This document shows, piece after piece, positions 17,983 to 27,325 of a stretch of 64,000 nt of DNA. The notes below the pieces were generated by a model, which saw nothing but the letters and a program-made list of their open reading frames with translations, was not told the DNA's origin and did no database searches. The position numbers and the translations under genes are program-made. Source of the stretch: CAYUZU01 sp964448675 (lineage in GTDB: Bacteria; Planctomycetota; Phycisphaerae; UBA1845; Fen-1342); assembly GCA_964448675.1 (NCBI GenBank), contig CAYUZU010000026.1, positions 11,463 to 75,462 of the forward strand, read 5' to 3'. Within the stretch, counting starts at the first letter, position 1, and the number at the start of each line of letters is the position of its first letter.

Positions 17983-18846
17983 CTAGAAGCTGAACGCGTC
18001 GGTCTCGAGACCGACATTCATCTTCACGTTCTTCATCACGTAGCTCGCGATCAGCTGGCGCTGGCCGGCGTCGGCGTAAGAGCGGATCGACACCGGGACG
18101 AGCCATTCCTGGTCGACGTGCACCACCAGGCGGGCGTCGGGGTAGACATCGGACTTCGGGTCGTACGGCAGGTCCCGCATGATCACGTACGTCGGCCGGC
18201 CGTCGATCTGGCCCTCTCCTTCGTAACGCACATCGAGCACGCCCTTGTCGGCGAAGCGCTCGTTATCGCTGCACAGCATGTCGAGTGCCGAGAGGAAGCC
18301 GAACTGGTCGATCGTGTAACGGCCGGCGGCGCGGGCCTTTTCGCCGTGGATAGCGATGCGCGCCTTGGCACAGAACAGCCGTGCGGCCCCGGTGGGCTCG
18401 ACCCACGCTTCGGGGCGCCCGTGCCGATCCGCCACGGCCCCTTCGATGTACAGGGCCCGCTTGATGCGCTGGGCATTCTCGACCCACGTCATATAGACCG
18501 CCTGAGGCTCCTCGCGATAGAGGACGTGGATGACCTCTTCGGCCGACAGCTCGCCGCCCTTCCGCTCGCGCTTGTAGAACGTGCAGCGATAATCCTCGAC
18601 GTGTTCCTCAACGTGCTCGCGCGCCTGGCACAGGAACGACTGCGGGTCTTCCCGGACCAGGGCCGCAAGCTTCGCCGCCGTATCGGCACTCATTACGGCG
18701 CCGCGACCGGCCCCGCCGCCCGCGCCGTGCCCGGCCGCGGTCGCGATGCCGGGGCCCGAGCCGATATTCGCCGCGACGAAGAGCGCGCCGCCGGCGACGA
18801 TGGCCAACCCCCAGCTACTCCGACTTTTAACGTGAGTCATGCTCAT
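17983..18846 (-). CDS. DUF1571 family exported protein
   Basis: A 287-residue protein. The start at ATG 18846 is fixed by CGGAGG 8 nt upstream. A hydrophobic, Gly/Ala-rich segment at residues 10-40 acts as signal peptide or anchor. The body has the DUF1571 pattern: VREDPQSFLCQAREHVEEHV, DYRCTFYKRER, then VYMTWVENAQRIKRALYIEG and the repeat-like VYPDARLVVHVDQEWLVPV. The fold resembles periplasmic lipid- or lipoprotein-handling proteins, but no function is proven. Common in planctomycetes. Divergent from the pcm operon. Confidence 0.8.
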   Translation of the reverse strand: MSMTHVKSRSSWGLAIVAGGALFVAANIGSGPGIATAAGHGAGGGAGRGAVMSADTAAKLAALVREDPQSFLCQAREHVEEHVEDYRCTFYKRERKGGELSAEEVIHVLYREEPQAVYMTWVENAQRIKRALYIEGAVADRHGRPEAWVEPTGAARLFCAKARIAIHGEKARAAGRYTIDQFGFLSALDMLCSDNERFADKGVLDVRYEGEGQIDGRPTYVIMRDLPYDPKSDVYPDARLVVHVDQEWLVPVSIRSYADAGQRQLIASYVMKNVKMNVGLETDAFSF

Positions 18847-19008
18847 TCCTGATCCTCCGGGTGACCGGCTCACAAACAGAGCGGTCGACTCATGTTTGTC
18901 GGCGAGTTTCACTTGTATGCTCACTGAAGACCAGAAATCCAGTGCGGTGGTTAGCCTGTCTGATAAGAGCGCCGCGCTGCCGTGCGCCGTTTCGGGGCCG
19001 ATTTGAAA

Positions 19009-19028
19009 AACCCGTTATCCTACGGGTT
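19009..19028. other. perfect short hairpin in a divergent promoter region
   Basis: AACCCGT-TATCCT-ACGGGTT, a perfect 7-bp inverted repeat with a 6-nt loop in the 260-nt gap between the DUF1571 gene and pcm. It could be an operator or a leader hairpin; nothing else supports either. Confidence 0.25.
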
Positions 19029-19106
19029 CGCACTTGCCAACCCCTGTTGCGCCGGTGTGCGCCCCGATTAAACTGGACGTTGCCGAAGAAGACTGGAGGA
19101 CAGATC

Positions 19107-20039
19107 TTGCTGACTCGGACCAACATGCTTCCGTGGGGGTCCGACCCGGCCCCGCGACGGCGGGGCGCCGCCCGGTTTGCACTCGTGCTGGCGATCGGCC
19201 TGCTCGCGCTCGCAACAGTGCTGGGGGCCCTGCTGGTGCCGGCTGAACAGGAGGACGCGTCGCCGCGGGGGGAGCAGCGCGGGGCCGCTACGCAGCCCAC
19301 CACGGCCACCACGCAGCCCGCCGAGCCGTACGTCACACGCGATGACGATGGCATGCTGCGCTGGCCGCGACCGCGCAGCGACGAGCGTCGGGACGAGCGC
19401 GCGCGGATGGTGAGGACGCAGATCGGCCGCGACGCGGCGTACCGGACTTCGGTCACCAGGGCGGACGTCCTGGCGGCGATGCGGCACGTCCCGCGGCACG
19501 CGTTCGTTCCGGCCGACCGCCGCCGTCGCGCCTACGACGACACCCCCCTGCCGATCGGCTACGGGCAGACCATCTCGCAACCCTACATCGTCGCCTTGAT
19601 GACGCAACTGCTCGATATCGAACCGGGCGACCGCGTGCTGGAAATCGGCACCGGATCGGGCTACCAGGCCGCGGTGCTGAGCGAGCTCACGCCCTATGTC
19701 TACAGCATCGAGATCCTGGAGCCGCTGCACGAGCAGGCCACGCAACGCTTCGCCAGGCTCGGCTACAAGACGATCCAGACGCGGCGCGGCGACGGCTACT
19801 TCGGCTGGGAGGCGTACGCGCCGTTCGACCACGTCATCGTGACCTGTGCCGCGGGGCACGTGCCGCCGCCGCTGTGGGAACAGCTCGCCGCGGGTGGGCG
19901 CATGGTCATCCCGGTCGGCGGGACGTACGCCACCCAACGGCTCCTCGTCCTGGAAAAGGACAAGCGGGGCCGGCGGCGCAGTCGCAGTGTCATGCCGGTG
20001 CGTTTCGTGCCCATGACCGGCAAGATGCAGGAACCATGA
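19107..20039 (+). CDS. pcm: membrane-anchored protein-L-isoaspartate O-methyltransferase
   Basis: A 310-residue protein. TTG 19107 is chosen as start because a strong GGAGGA lies 6 nt upstream; the nearest ATG (19125) would leave 24 nt. Residues ~22-45 form a membrane segment and residues 58-75 a TQPTTATTQP linker, so the enzyme domain is held outside or at the membrane. The catalytic domain has the Pcm hallmarks PIGYGQTISQPYIVALM, the SAM loop VLEIGTGSGYQAAVLSEL and DHVIVTCAA. It methylates isoaspartyl residues in damaged proteins. Cytosolic Pcm needs SAM, so an outward orientation would be biochemically odd. The stop overlaps the next start as ATGA. Confidence 0.88.
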   Translation: MLTRTNMLPWGSDPAPRRRGAARFALVLAIGLLALATVLGALLVPAEQEDASPRGEQRGAATQPTTATTQPAEPYVTRDDDGMLRWPRPRSDERRDERARMVRTQIGRDAAYRTSVTRADVLAAMRHVPRHAFVPADRRRRAYDDTPLPIGYGQTISQPYIVALMTQLLDIEPGDRVLEIGTGSGYQAAVLSELTPYVYSIEILEPLHEQATQRFARLGYKTIQTRRGDGYFGWEAYAPFDHVIVTCAAGHVPPPLWEQLAAGGRMVIPVGGTYATQRLLVLEKDKRGRRRSRSVMPVRFVPMTGKMQEP

Positions 20040-22519
20040 GCGCTGCGCCGGCGGCCCTCACCGGCGCGCCCGCCGTCCGCGGGCGTTTTCTGCTGGCGGT
20101 CGCGGTGCTGAGCGCGGGGCTGATTGCTTACGAGATCGTGCTGATGCGCCGGCTGCTGGTGGAGAGCTGGCACCACTTCGGCTTCCTGGTCATCAGCGCC
20201 GCCCTGCTGGGCTTCGGCACCAGCGGCACCCTGCTGGCGCTGCTTCAGCGGCGCGTACGCGAGCGGCCGGCTCGCACGCTCGCGTGGTCGGCGGCAGGAC
20301 TGGCGGCGGCACTGATCGTGCTGCCACGTGCAGCGGCGTTGCTGCCGGTATCGGCGCGCTTCATCCCCGGTGACCTGTGGGGACAGGCGGGCTGGTGGTC
20401 GGCATACTGGCTGACGGCGCTGGTGCCGTTTCTGCTGGGGGCGACGTTCATCGGCACGGCGTTGATGATCGCCGGGCCGGCGGTCGGGCGGACGTACGCC
20501 GCGAACCTGGTCGGCAGCGGCGTCGGTGCGGTTGGTGCCGTCTTGTTGCTGTCGCGGGTCGCGCTGCCTCATACGTTGTGGCCGACGCTGGCGCTGACGC
20601 TGATCGCTTTGCTGCTGGTGCCGGGCGCGACGCGACGGGACGGCCTGAAGCGGGGCGTCCTCGCGCTGCTCCTGCTCGTCGCCGGCGTGGCGGCCGAACT
20701 GTCGTGGCCGTTGCGGCCGGACTACGACGAACACAAGTACGCCGCCCACCTGCAGGAGCTGGTCGCGCAGGGCTCGGCGCAGCGCGTCGCGACGGCAGCC
20801 GACCCGCATGGCAGCGTCGCGCTCTATGCCAGCGACCTCTTTCACGACCTGCCGTTTGTCGCCCTCCACGCCACCCCCCCACCCATGTTCAGCCTGGTCA
20901 TCAACGGCGATCCGGCGGGGTCGGTGCTGCGGATCGACGACGTCGCCGAAGCCGCGGTGATGGACGGCACGCTGATGGCGGTGCCCTACCGCCTGCTCTC
21001 CAGCACGCCGCGCGTGCTGCTGCTGGGCGAAACGGGCGGGGCCAATGTATGGCTGGCGCGCCGGCAGCAGGCGGCGCAAATCGATGTGGTACAGCCCAAC
21101 GCGGCACTGGTGTCGCTGCTGCGAAGCCATGCGCCGGCGCTGTTCGCCGCGGACACGACGTTCCACACGAGCGATCCGCGCTGGTTCCTGCGCACACACC
21201 CGCAGCAGCGCTACGACCTGATCCAGGTGGCGTCGCTCGAGGGTCTGGGCGTGGCGGGCGGCGGCGTGCGCGGCCTGGCGGAGGATCACCTCGTGACGGT
21301 CGAGGGGCTCGCGGCGTGTCTGCGTGCGCTCAATGAACAGGGGATTCTGGCGGTGTCGCGCGGCATTCAGCAGCCGCCCCGCGAGAACATCCGCCTGTTG
21401 GCGACGATGACGGCCGCGCTCGAATCACTGGGCGTCGACGAGCCGGCGCGCCATATCGTGCAGGTGCGCGATTACCTCGGCGTGTGCACGATGGCGCTAA
21501 GGGCGCCACTGGGCGACGACCGCCGCCAGCGGCTGCAGCAGACGATCATGGAGTTCAACCTGACGCCGGTGTGGTACACGGACATCGCGCCCGCAGCGGT
21601 AAACCGGCCCGACGCGCTGCCCGGGCCGGCCGACAGCGAGGTCGACTGGTTGCACCACGCGGCAGCGCAGATCTTCTCGCCGGCAAGACAGGCGTTCTAT
21701 GAGCGCTGGCTGCTTGATGTGCGGCCGCCGAGCGACGACCGGCCGTTCTTCTGGGACTTCTACAAGCCGGCCGCGCTGCCCGTGTTGCAGCGGGCGTATG
21801 GCGATCTGTGGTTGACGCGGGCAGAGATCGGCCGGCTGTTCCTGTATGCGTCGATCGTCATTGCGGCGACGGCCGCGGCGGTCTTCATCCTGGTGCCGCT
21901 GGCAGCGGCGGAGTTGTGGCGGCGCTGGCGGCGTCCCCCCGTCACGCCCCTCCGCCAGGCACCGGCCGCCGGCCCGCTGCTCGCGTTGTGGACGGTGCTG
22001 TACTTCGGCGCGATCGGTCTGGGCTTCATGGGGATCGAGATGGCCCTGATCAGCCGGGCGATTCACTGGCTGGGTGATCCGGTGATCGCGAGCGCGGTCG
22101 TGATTGGCGCCGTACTGGTGCTCAGCGGTCTCGGCAGCGCGATCAGCGAACGCGTCGCGCGCGGCCGCGTGTGGTACGCACCGGCAGTCGTGGTTGCGGC
22201 CGCGATCCTGCTGCGGTTTCTCGGGTGGCCGGTGGCAGCGGCGCTTGGTCCGTGGCCGCTGGTGGCGGGGAGCGTGGTGGTCGCCGTACTGATGGGCATG
22301 CCGATGCCGACGGGGCTGGCAGCGCTGCACGCGCGGGCGCCGCGGCTGGTGCCGTGGGCGTGGGGGATCAACGGCGTGGCATCGGTGATCGCGACGTCGA
22401 GTGCGATTGCGCTGGCGATGTCAGCCGGCTACGCCGCGGTGCTGCTGGTTGCGGGCGGGCTGTACGTGGTTGCCGCGGCGGTCGGTGGCACGGCGCTGGG
22501 TCGCCGCGACCGAGGGTAG
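20036..22519 (+). CDS. polytopic membrane protein with degenerate spermidine-synthase-like domain
   Basis: An 827-residue protein, co-translated with pcm through a 4-nt ATGA overlap. About six membrane segments (residues 15-225) precede a soluble domain (230-580) and about six more follow. The soluble part resembles spermidine synthase, but the expected glycine-rich SAM loop is replaced by LLLGETGGANVWLA (near residue 325), and the catalytic Asp strand by YDLIQVASLEG (near 393). The domain may have lost polyamine synthase activity. Fused spermidine-synthase/transporter-like proteins of this type are widespread but uncharacterised. The pairing with an anchored Pcm suggests a joint membrane function. 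Confidence 0.7.
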   Translation: MSAAPAALTGAPAVRGRFLLAVAVLSAGLIAYEIVLMRRLLVESWHHFGFLVISAALLGFGTSGTLLALLQRRVRERPARTLAWSAAGLAAALIVLPRAAALLPVSARFIPGDLWGQAGWWSAYWLTALVPFLLGATFIGTALMIAGPAVGRTYAANLVGSGVGAVGAVLLLSRVALPHTLWPTLALTLIALLLVPGATRRDGLKRGVLALLLLVAGVAAELSWPLRPDYDEHKYAAHLQELVAQGSAQRVATAADPHGSVALYASDLFHDLPFVALHATPPPMFSLVINGDPAGSVLRIDDVAEAAVMDGTLMAVPYRLLSSTPRVLLLGETGGANVWLARRQQAAQIDVVQPNAALVSLLRSHAPALFAADTTFHTSDPRWFLRTHPQQRYDLIQVASLEGLGVAGGGVRGLAEDHLVTVEGLAACLRALNEQGILAVSRGIQQPPRENIRLLATMTAALESLGVDEPARHIVQVRDYLGVCTMALRAPLGDDRRQRLQQTIMEFNLTPVWYTDIAPAAVNRPDALPGPADSEVDWLHHAAAQIFSPARQAFYERWLLDVRPPSDDRPFFWDFYKPAALPVLQRAYGDLWLTRAEIGRLFLYASIVIAATAAAVFILVPLAAAELWRRWRRPPVTPLRQAPAAGPLLALWTVLYFGAIGLGFMGIEMALISRAIHWLGDPVIASAVVIGAVLVLSGLGSAISERVARGRVWYAPAVVVAAAILLRFLGWPVAAALGPWPLVAGSVVVAVLMGMPMPTGLAALHARAPRLVPWAWGINGVASVIATSSAIALAMSAGYAAVLLVAGGLYVVAAAVGGTALGRRDRG

Positions 22520-22523
22520 CGCG

Positions 22524-23582
22524 TCAGGGCATCTCAACGCCGAAGGCACGCGCGCGACGTACGGCGCGGTCGTACTTTGCCCTGGCTTCGGGTTCCAGGT
22601 CGTCGGCCAGTGACTGGGCGCGCCGCACCTCCTGGTCGCCGATCCTGGCACGCAGTTCGGGCCAGCGCTTGGCGATCTCGCGGCACAACTCGTTGTCGTT
22701 GAGCGCATCGGCGAACTGCTTGCTGCGGAGCAGTGCCGCCAGGTCGCGCTCCTCGATGTACTGGCGCAGGGTCGGGTCGCTGCGGATGGTGTTGTAGTGC
22801 TGACGGATCACCGGCACCTCCAGCAGCTCTTCGAGCGTGCCGTCGCGGACGAGCTGCCAGAAGAGCTCGTGGTCGGCCGCGACCTCACCGAGCGCCGCGA
22901 CGGTGACGACCGCGGGCACCTTCTCGAGCGGGTTGTGGTCTTCGAGCCAGCGACCGGTTTCGTCGTCGTGCAATGCGGCCCGCACCGAGTACACGTAACC
23001 GAGGATGCGACCGAGCTTCGGGTGGGTGATGGACAGTGCCTGCCAGTTGAGGAACAGGGCCGGCCCGAAAATGCCCAGGACCCAGGTCAACGTCACGGCG
23101 AGCAGGCCGCCCTCGAAGATCCCCAGCACACAGCCCCCGGTGCGGTTGAGAACATACAGATAGCGGCGTTTGCGGAGCCGCCGCGTGAGGCCACGCCCGA
23201 GGGCGCCGGTCATGGTCAGCCCCACGACGAAGATGACACCGACCGCCACCAGCATCGCCAACGGCGGTGGGATATCGATCCACCGGGCAATCCACGCCCC
23301 GACGCTGCGCCCCCACCAGCCGACAGCAACCAGGCACAGCGGCAGGCAGCCGAGGTGCAGCAGGTGGCGAATCCCGCCGGCGTGATCGGCCAGCAACGCC
23401 AGCAGCGCCGCGGCGGCGGCCCCGAGTCGGATCACGGGCCCGCCAAGCACAAAGGCGATCAGCAACGCGCCGCAGACGCACGCGCGGAACGTCCAGAGGA
23501 ACAACCCCGTCCCCGCCAGCGGGTTCGGGTCGGCCGTGGTGATGGCGGATTGGTTGTCGGCGGCGGCGACGGCCGGCTGCAT
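22524..23582 (-). CDS. CvpA family membrane protein with long C-terminal domain
   Basis: A 352-residue protein. Four or five membrane segments occupy residues 25-185, with the CvpA-like stretch RRLRKRRYLYVLNRTGG followed by VLGIFEGGLLAV. CvpA was named for colicin V export and affects envelope integrity in enterobacteria. The C-terminal ~160 residues are soluble, helical and charged (LEELLEVPVIRQHY, then DPTLRQYIEERDLAALL), much longer than in E. coli CvpA. ATG 23582 is used; no strong ribosome-binding site is seen. The stop is 4 nt from the convergent gene, so the 3' ends nearly touch. Confidence 0.7.
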   Translation of the reverse strand: MQPAVAAADNQSAITTADPNPLAGTGLFLWTFRACVCGALLIAFVLGGPVIRLGAAAAALLALLADHAGGIRHLLHLGCLPLCLVAVGWWGRSVGAWIARWIDIPPPLAMLVAVGVIFVVGLTMTGALGRGLTRRLRKRRYLYVLNRTGGCVLGIFEGGLLAVTLTWVLGIFGPALFLNWQALSITHPKLGRILGYVYSVRAALHDDETGRWLEDHNPLEKVPAVVTVAALGEVAADHELFWQLVRDGTLEELLEVPVIRQHYNTIRSDPTLRQYIEERDLAALLRSKQFADALNDNELCREIAKRWPELRARIGDQEVRRAQSLADDLEPEARAKYDRAVRRARAFGVEMP

Positions 23583-23712
23583 GCGAACACCCCCGCGCTG
23601 CGGGCAATTGTGGACTACGATGTCTTGAGTGGATCGGTTGCCGACGCACCCGGGCTTAGCACGCGAGCGTGGCTGATAATCGCCGGCACCGAGCACCGCT
23701 CCGCGGCAGGCG

Positions 23713-24549
23713 TTATCGGGCGCCCGGCGTGATCCGCCCGGTGACGTCCGCAAAGTACTGCCGCTCGCGGCGGAGTGTTTCCTGAAAGGCGGCCGCATCC
23801 GGCGCCTCGTACCCCGGCGTGAAGAGCCAGGGGCCGGTGAAGCCGAGCTCGTGCAGTGCGGCGATGACGGCCTCCCAATCGCACAGGCCCTCATCAATCG
23901 GGACGTAGTGCCGCTGCCAGCCCTTGCCGCCGGGGCCGCCCGCACCAGGTCGCGTGATGGCGACGTCGCGCACGGCGACCGCCGCGACGTACTCGTGCAG
24001 CAGCCGGCACTGATAGCGCGGGTGCTCCGTCCCTTCGGCGAACCAGGCCTGCCCCGGGTCCAGCATGACGCCGATGTGGGCCGGATCGAGGTCCTTGATC
24101 AGCGGATAGGCGGCGGTCGCGTTGTGCGGATAGCGGCCGCCGTGCAGCGGTACGATCGCACGCACCCCGGCGCGGCGAGCGGACTCGGCGACCTCTTCGA
24201 GCAGCCGGCGCGCCTCCCGGGCGAGCAGTCGCGGGGCCACGTCGTTGTCGCGGTTGATGCAACCCAGCCGGACGTCGGCGATACCATGCTGGGCGAGGAT
24301 CCGCAGCGGGTGGTCGGTGCGGGCCAGAAACGCCGGCTCGAGCCGCGTGGCGGCAACGCGGACCCGCAGCGCGGCGCGCTCGGCGGCGTGCATGAAGGCC
24401 TGCAGGCCGGCGGCCAGGCGGTTCGGCTCAATCCAGGAGCCCTCGCGGACGAGGGCGACCGGGGCGTCGTAACCGGCGTCGGCGCAAGCCGCCATCAGCT
24501 CGTCGGCCGGGCAGCCTTGGCGTTGCGTGGCCAGGAGGTGCGTCTGCAT
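23713..24549 (-). CDS. sugar phosphate isomerase/epimerase family protein (TIM barrel)
   Basis: A 278-residue xylose-isomerase-like TIM barrel. Typical strands are IVPLHGGRYPHN, HIGVMLDPGQAWF and VAVRDVAITRPG, with the last strand GFTGPWLFTPGYE supplying a metal-ligand glutamate. The family includes inosose, tagatose and hydroxypyruvate isomerases. No kinase, transporter or dehydrogenase neighbours hint at the sugar. The gene sits alone between CvpA and a small zincin on the same strand, 130 nt upstream of the cvpA start. Confidence 0.8.
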   Translation of the reverse strand: MQTHLLATQRQGCPADELMAACADAGYDAPVALVREGSWIEPNRLAAGLQAFMHAAERAALRVRVAATRLEPAFLARTDHPLRILAQHGIADVRLGCINRDNDVAPRLLAREARRLLEEVAESARRAGVRAIVPLHGGRYPHNATAAYPLIKDLDPAHIGVMLDPGQAWFAEGTEHPRYQCRLLHEYVAAVAVRDVAITRPGAGGPGGKGWQRHYVPIDEGLCDWEAVIAALHELGFTGPWLFTPGYEAPDAAAFQETLRRERQYFADVTGRITPGAR

Positions 24550-24600
24550 GTCCCCAGCATCTCCCGATGGTCGCCCGCAGGCACGGGCGGTAACCCTGGA

Positions 24601-24975
24601 CTAGGCAAAGCCGAGCTCGTCGAGACCGTCCTCGTCGAGGCCGAAGTGGTGGCCCACCTCATGCAGGACCGTGACGCGGATCTCTTCGAGCAGTTCATCG
24701 CGCGACGCGCACATTGCACAGAGATTCTCGCGAAAGAGAATGATACGGTCGGGCAGCGGCGGCGCCGAGTTTTCGGGCCCCTTGTCCCCGAGCGGGACGC
24801 CGACGTAGAGCCCCAGCAGGTCTTCCGGAACGTCGTGCTCGTCCATGAACGTCTGGTCTGGCCGGCCGCGGACCTCGACCAGCACGTTGTCCAGATGCGC
24901 CCGGAGCTCGTCGGGAATGTCCGCGAGGGCCTCCTCAACGGCCCGGTCGAAATCGGCGTTGGAAATGGGTATCAT
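24601..24975 (-). CDS. small zincin-type metallopeptidase family protein
   Basis: A 124-residue protein of the minimal zincin family (PF06262 type). The zinc motif is VLHEVGHHFGLDEDGLDELGF (HExxHxxGxxE/D), at the C-terminus as usual in this family. ATG 24975 gives the normal family length. These small proteins have the metal site but proven peptidase activity is lacking. Divergent from sppA with an 89-nt gap. Confidence 0.82.
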   Translation of the reverse strand: MIPISNADFDRAVEEALADIPDELRAHLDNVLVEVRGRPDQTFMDEHDVPEDLLGLYVGVPLGDKGPENSAPPLPDRIILFRENLCAMCASRDELLEEIRVTVLHEVGHHFGLDEDGLDELGFA

Positions 24976-25064
24976 CCCGCACGCAGACCTTGATGCAGAG
25001 GTAACGACGACGTAACCGCGGAGAGTATAGGTTGCCTGCAACCTGCCCGCCAAGCGGAGCACCA

Positions 25065-26084
25065 ATGACCAGCGACATACCCCGTGCACATGCCGTGGCT
25101 CGACCTGCCGGCCTGGCCCTTCTGCTGACGGCCATCCTGGCGACGGGCTGCGTCCCCACCTCGTTCCTGGTCACGCCGGTGCCGACCGCCCGGGCGCTCG
25201 ATGAGCAGGTGGTGCGGCGGGACAGCCTGTGGGCGGCCCACAAGGTTGCACTGGTCGATGCGGACGGTCTATTGATCAACTCGCGGCAGGATTCGCTGCT
25301 GGGCCGCGGCGAGAACCCCGTCGCGGTCTTCACCGAGAAACTCCGCAAGGCCGAGCAGGACCCCTGGGTCAAGGCGGTCGTGCTGCGGGTCAACTCGCCC
25401 GGCGGCACGGTGACCGCAAGCGACCTGATGTATACCGAGCTGCGGCGTTTCCGCGAGCGCAGCGGCAAGCCGGTGGTCGCGTGCATGCTCGATGTGGCGG
25501 CTTCGGGCGGCTATTACATCGCCTGCGCGGCCGACCGCATCTACGCCCACCCGACGACGGTGACCGGCAGCATCGGTGTGATCATGCATCTGCCGGAATT
25601 CACCGGCACGATGGCCAAGCTCGGCGTCGCGGTCAACGTCATCAAGAGCGGCGCGATGAAGGACGCCGGCTCGATGTTCGATCAGCTCGGCGCCGAGGAG
25701 CGGGCCCTGTTCCAGGACATGATCGACCAGATGTACGAGCGGTTCCTGGCCGTGGCCGGTGCGGCGCGCCAGGACATCGCGCCGGAGCGGCTGCGCGAAC
25801 TGGCCGACGGACGCGTGTACCTGGGGCCGGCGGCGCGCGAGGCGGGGCTGGTCGACGAGATCGGCACGCTGCACGACGCAATCGCCGCGGCACAGCACGC
25901 GGCGGGGCTCACCAAGCAGCCGATCAAGGTCGTCCAGTACCGGCGCGCGTACGAGTATCGGCCGAACATCTACGCCCGGTCGGACGAAGTGCCCGCCCAG
26001 CTGAACCTGATCAACGTCGCACTGCCGGACCTGCTGAGCCAGCCGTCGCCGCAGTTTCTGTATCTCTGGGCTCCGGGATGGTAG
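25065..26084 (+). CDS. sppA: signal peptide peptidase SppA, lipoprotein type
   Basis: A 339-residue serine peptidase of the S49 short (Bacillus-like) type. A lipobox LATGC puts the lipidated Cys at residue 29. The catalytic dyad reads Ser147 in DVAASGGYY and Lys199 in GAMKDAGS; RVNSPGGTVTAS is the conserved oxyanion strand. It degrades cleaved signal peptides in the membrane. Lipid anchoring instead of a transmembrane helix is unusual for the family and would place it on the periplasmic side. GCGGAG precedes ATG 25065. TrpG starts 8 nt after its stop. Confidence 0.9.
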   Translation: MTSDIPRAHAVARPAGLALLLTAILATGCVPTSFLVTPVPTARALDEQVVRRDSLWAAHKVALVDADGLLINSRQDSLLGRGENPVAVFTEKLRKAEQDPWVKAVVLRVNSPGGTVTASDLMYTELRRFRERSGKPVVACMLDVAASGGYYIACAADRIYAHPTTVTGSIGVIMHLPEFTGTMAKLGVAVNVIKSGAMKDAGSMFDQLGAEERALFQDMIDQMYERFLAVAGAARQDIAPERLRELADGRVYLGPAAREAGLVDEIGTLHDAIAAAQHAAGLTKQPIKVVQYRRAYEYRPNIYARSDEVPAQLNLINVALPDLLSQPSPQFLYLWAPGW

Positions 26085-26091
26085 GCCTGCC

Positions 26092-26670
26092 ATGATCGTG
26101 CTGATCGACAACTACGACTCCTTCACCTACAACCTCGTGCAGCGGATCGGCGAGCTCGATGCGCGGCTCGCGGTGCGGGTGTTTCGCAACGATCAGACCA
26201 CGCCGACCGAGATCGAGCAGCTCGCACCGGATCACATCATCATCTCCCCCGGACCGGGGACACCCCTGGACGGCGGCATCAGCAACGACGTGATCGCCCA
26301 CTTCACGGGGCGGGTGCCGGTGCTGGGCGTGTGCCTGGGGCACCAGTGCATCGCCCATGTCGCCGGGGCGACCGTGATCCGTGCCCGGCGGATGATGCAC
26401 GGCAAGACGACGATGATCCGCCACGACAACGAGGGCGTGTTCGCCGGCCTGCCCAACCCCTTCGAGGCGACGCGCTATCACTCGCTGATCGTCGAGGAGG
26501 GCACGCTGCCCGAGGACTTCCACGTTTGTGCGACGTCGGAGGACGACCCGCACGAGATCATGGGATTGCGGCACAAGACGCACCAACTGCACGGCGTGCA
26601 ATTCCACCCGGAGAGCTTCCTCACCGGCGAGGGGCACCGCCTGCTTGCGAATTTCCTGAACATCCGGTAG
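26092..26670 (+). CDS. trpG: anthranilate / aminodeoxychorismate synthase glutamine amidotransferase subunit
   Basis: A 192-residue class I glutamine amidotransferase. It opens with IVLIDNYDSFTYNLVQ, has the oxyanion IISPGPGTP, the nucleophile Cys81 in LGVCLGHQ and the His-Glu pair in GVQFHPESF. It releases ammonia from glutamine for the TrpE or PabB subunit. The partner is not in this window, so whether it serves tryptophan, folate or both is open (bifunctional TrpG/PabA is common). Tight linkage to sppA looks like operon coincidence. Confidence 0.92.
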   Translation: MIVLIDNYDSFTYNLVQRIGELDARLAVRVFRNDQTTPTEIEQLAPDHIIISPGPGTPLDGGISNDVIAHFTGRVPVLGVCLGHQCIAHVAGATVIRARRMMHGKTTMIRHDNEGVFAGLPNPFEATRYHSLIVEEGTLPEDFHVCATSEDDPHEIMGLRHKTHQLHGVQFHPESFLTGEGHRLLANFLNIR

Positions 26671-26680
26671 AGATGCGCGT

Positions 26681-27238
26681 ATGAGAACCGCGTTTATGCT
26701 CATCCTGGCGGGGGTCTGCTTGGGAATCGTCGGCTGCGCGTCGCAGGACAAGGCGGTCACCGCCGACCCGACCCCGGAGGAGTTGCCGCGCATGCCCGAG
26801 GTTCGGCAACACTACGCCCAGGGCGACGTCAAGGTCCCCGGGCGGCGGCAGACACCACGGGCGGTGCTCACGCCGGACTTCGAAGAGCCGCCCCTCACAC
26901 CCGAAGAGCGGGCCGCGGTTGGCGAGGACAAGCCCGAGTACGAGCCGCTGCTGCACCCGTACCGCGGTCATATCGTGGGCACGGGTGTCGGCAACTGGTA
27001 CGGCGGGCAGGACGTGGCGATCGGTGCGGCATCGCGCCGGGTCGCGGTCGCGCCAGTGGACACCCGGTGGGTCCACACGTACGGCCTGGATTCGTTCACC
27101 GTGCAGATCGGGCTCCCGAGCCGGATCGCGCACCGTGACGGCATCACACCACCACCCGGACACGTCGGTCCGTGGGACGGGCTCGACGTCGGCATCGGCT
27201 TCGAGAGCATCATCGCCAAGCCCTACCCGGACGAGTGA
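26681..27238 (+). CDS. putative lipoprotein of unknown function
   Basis: A 185-residue protein with a signal peptide and lipobox LGIVGCAS (lipidated Cys near residue 19). The mature part is Pro/Glu-rich, then has a Gly/Trp segment (HIVGTGVGNWYGGQDVAIG) and ends with a short beta-rich region. No homologue is recognised. It follows trpG by 10 nt and is probably its operon partner. The export signal is clear; nothing suggests the role. Confidence 0.65.
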   Translation: MRTAFMLILAGVCLGIVGCASQDKAVTADPTPEELPRMPEVRQHYAQGDVKVPGRRQTPRAVLTPDFEEPPLTPEERAAVGEDKPEYEPLLHPYRGHIVGTGVGNWYGGQDVAIGAASRRVAVAPVDTRWVHTYGLDSFTVQIGLPSRIAHRDGITPPPGHVGPWDGLDVGIGFESIIAKPYPDE

Positions 27239-27325
27239 AGCGACTGACCGGACAGGGCGGAATTCAAACCTCAGAATCTGAAGTGCCAGAAAAGGGGCGC
27301 GCGGACCTCGTTGCCCCCGTGGGCG

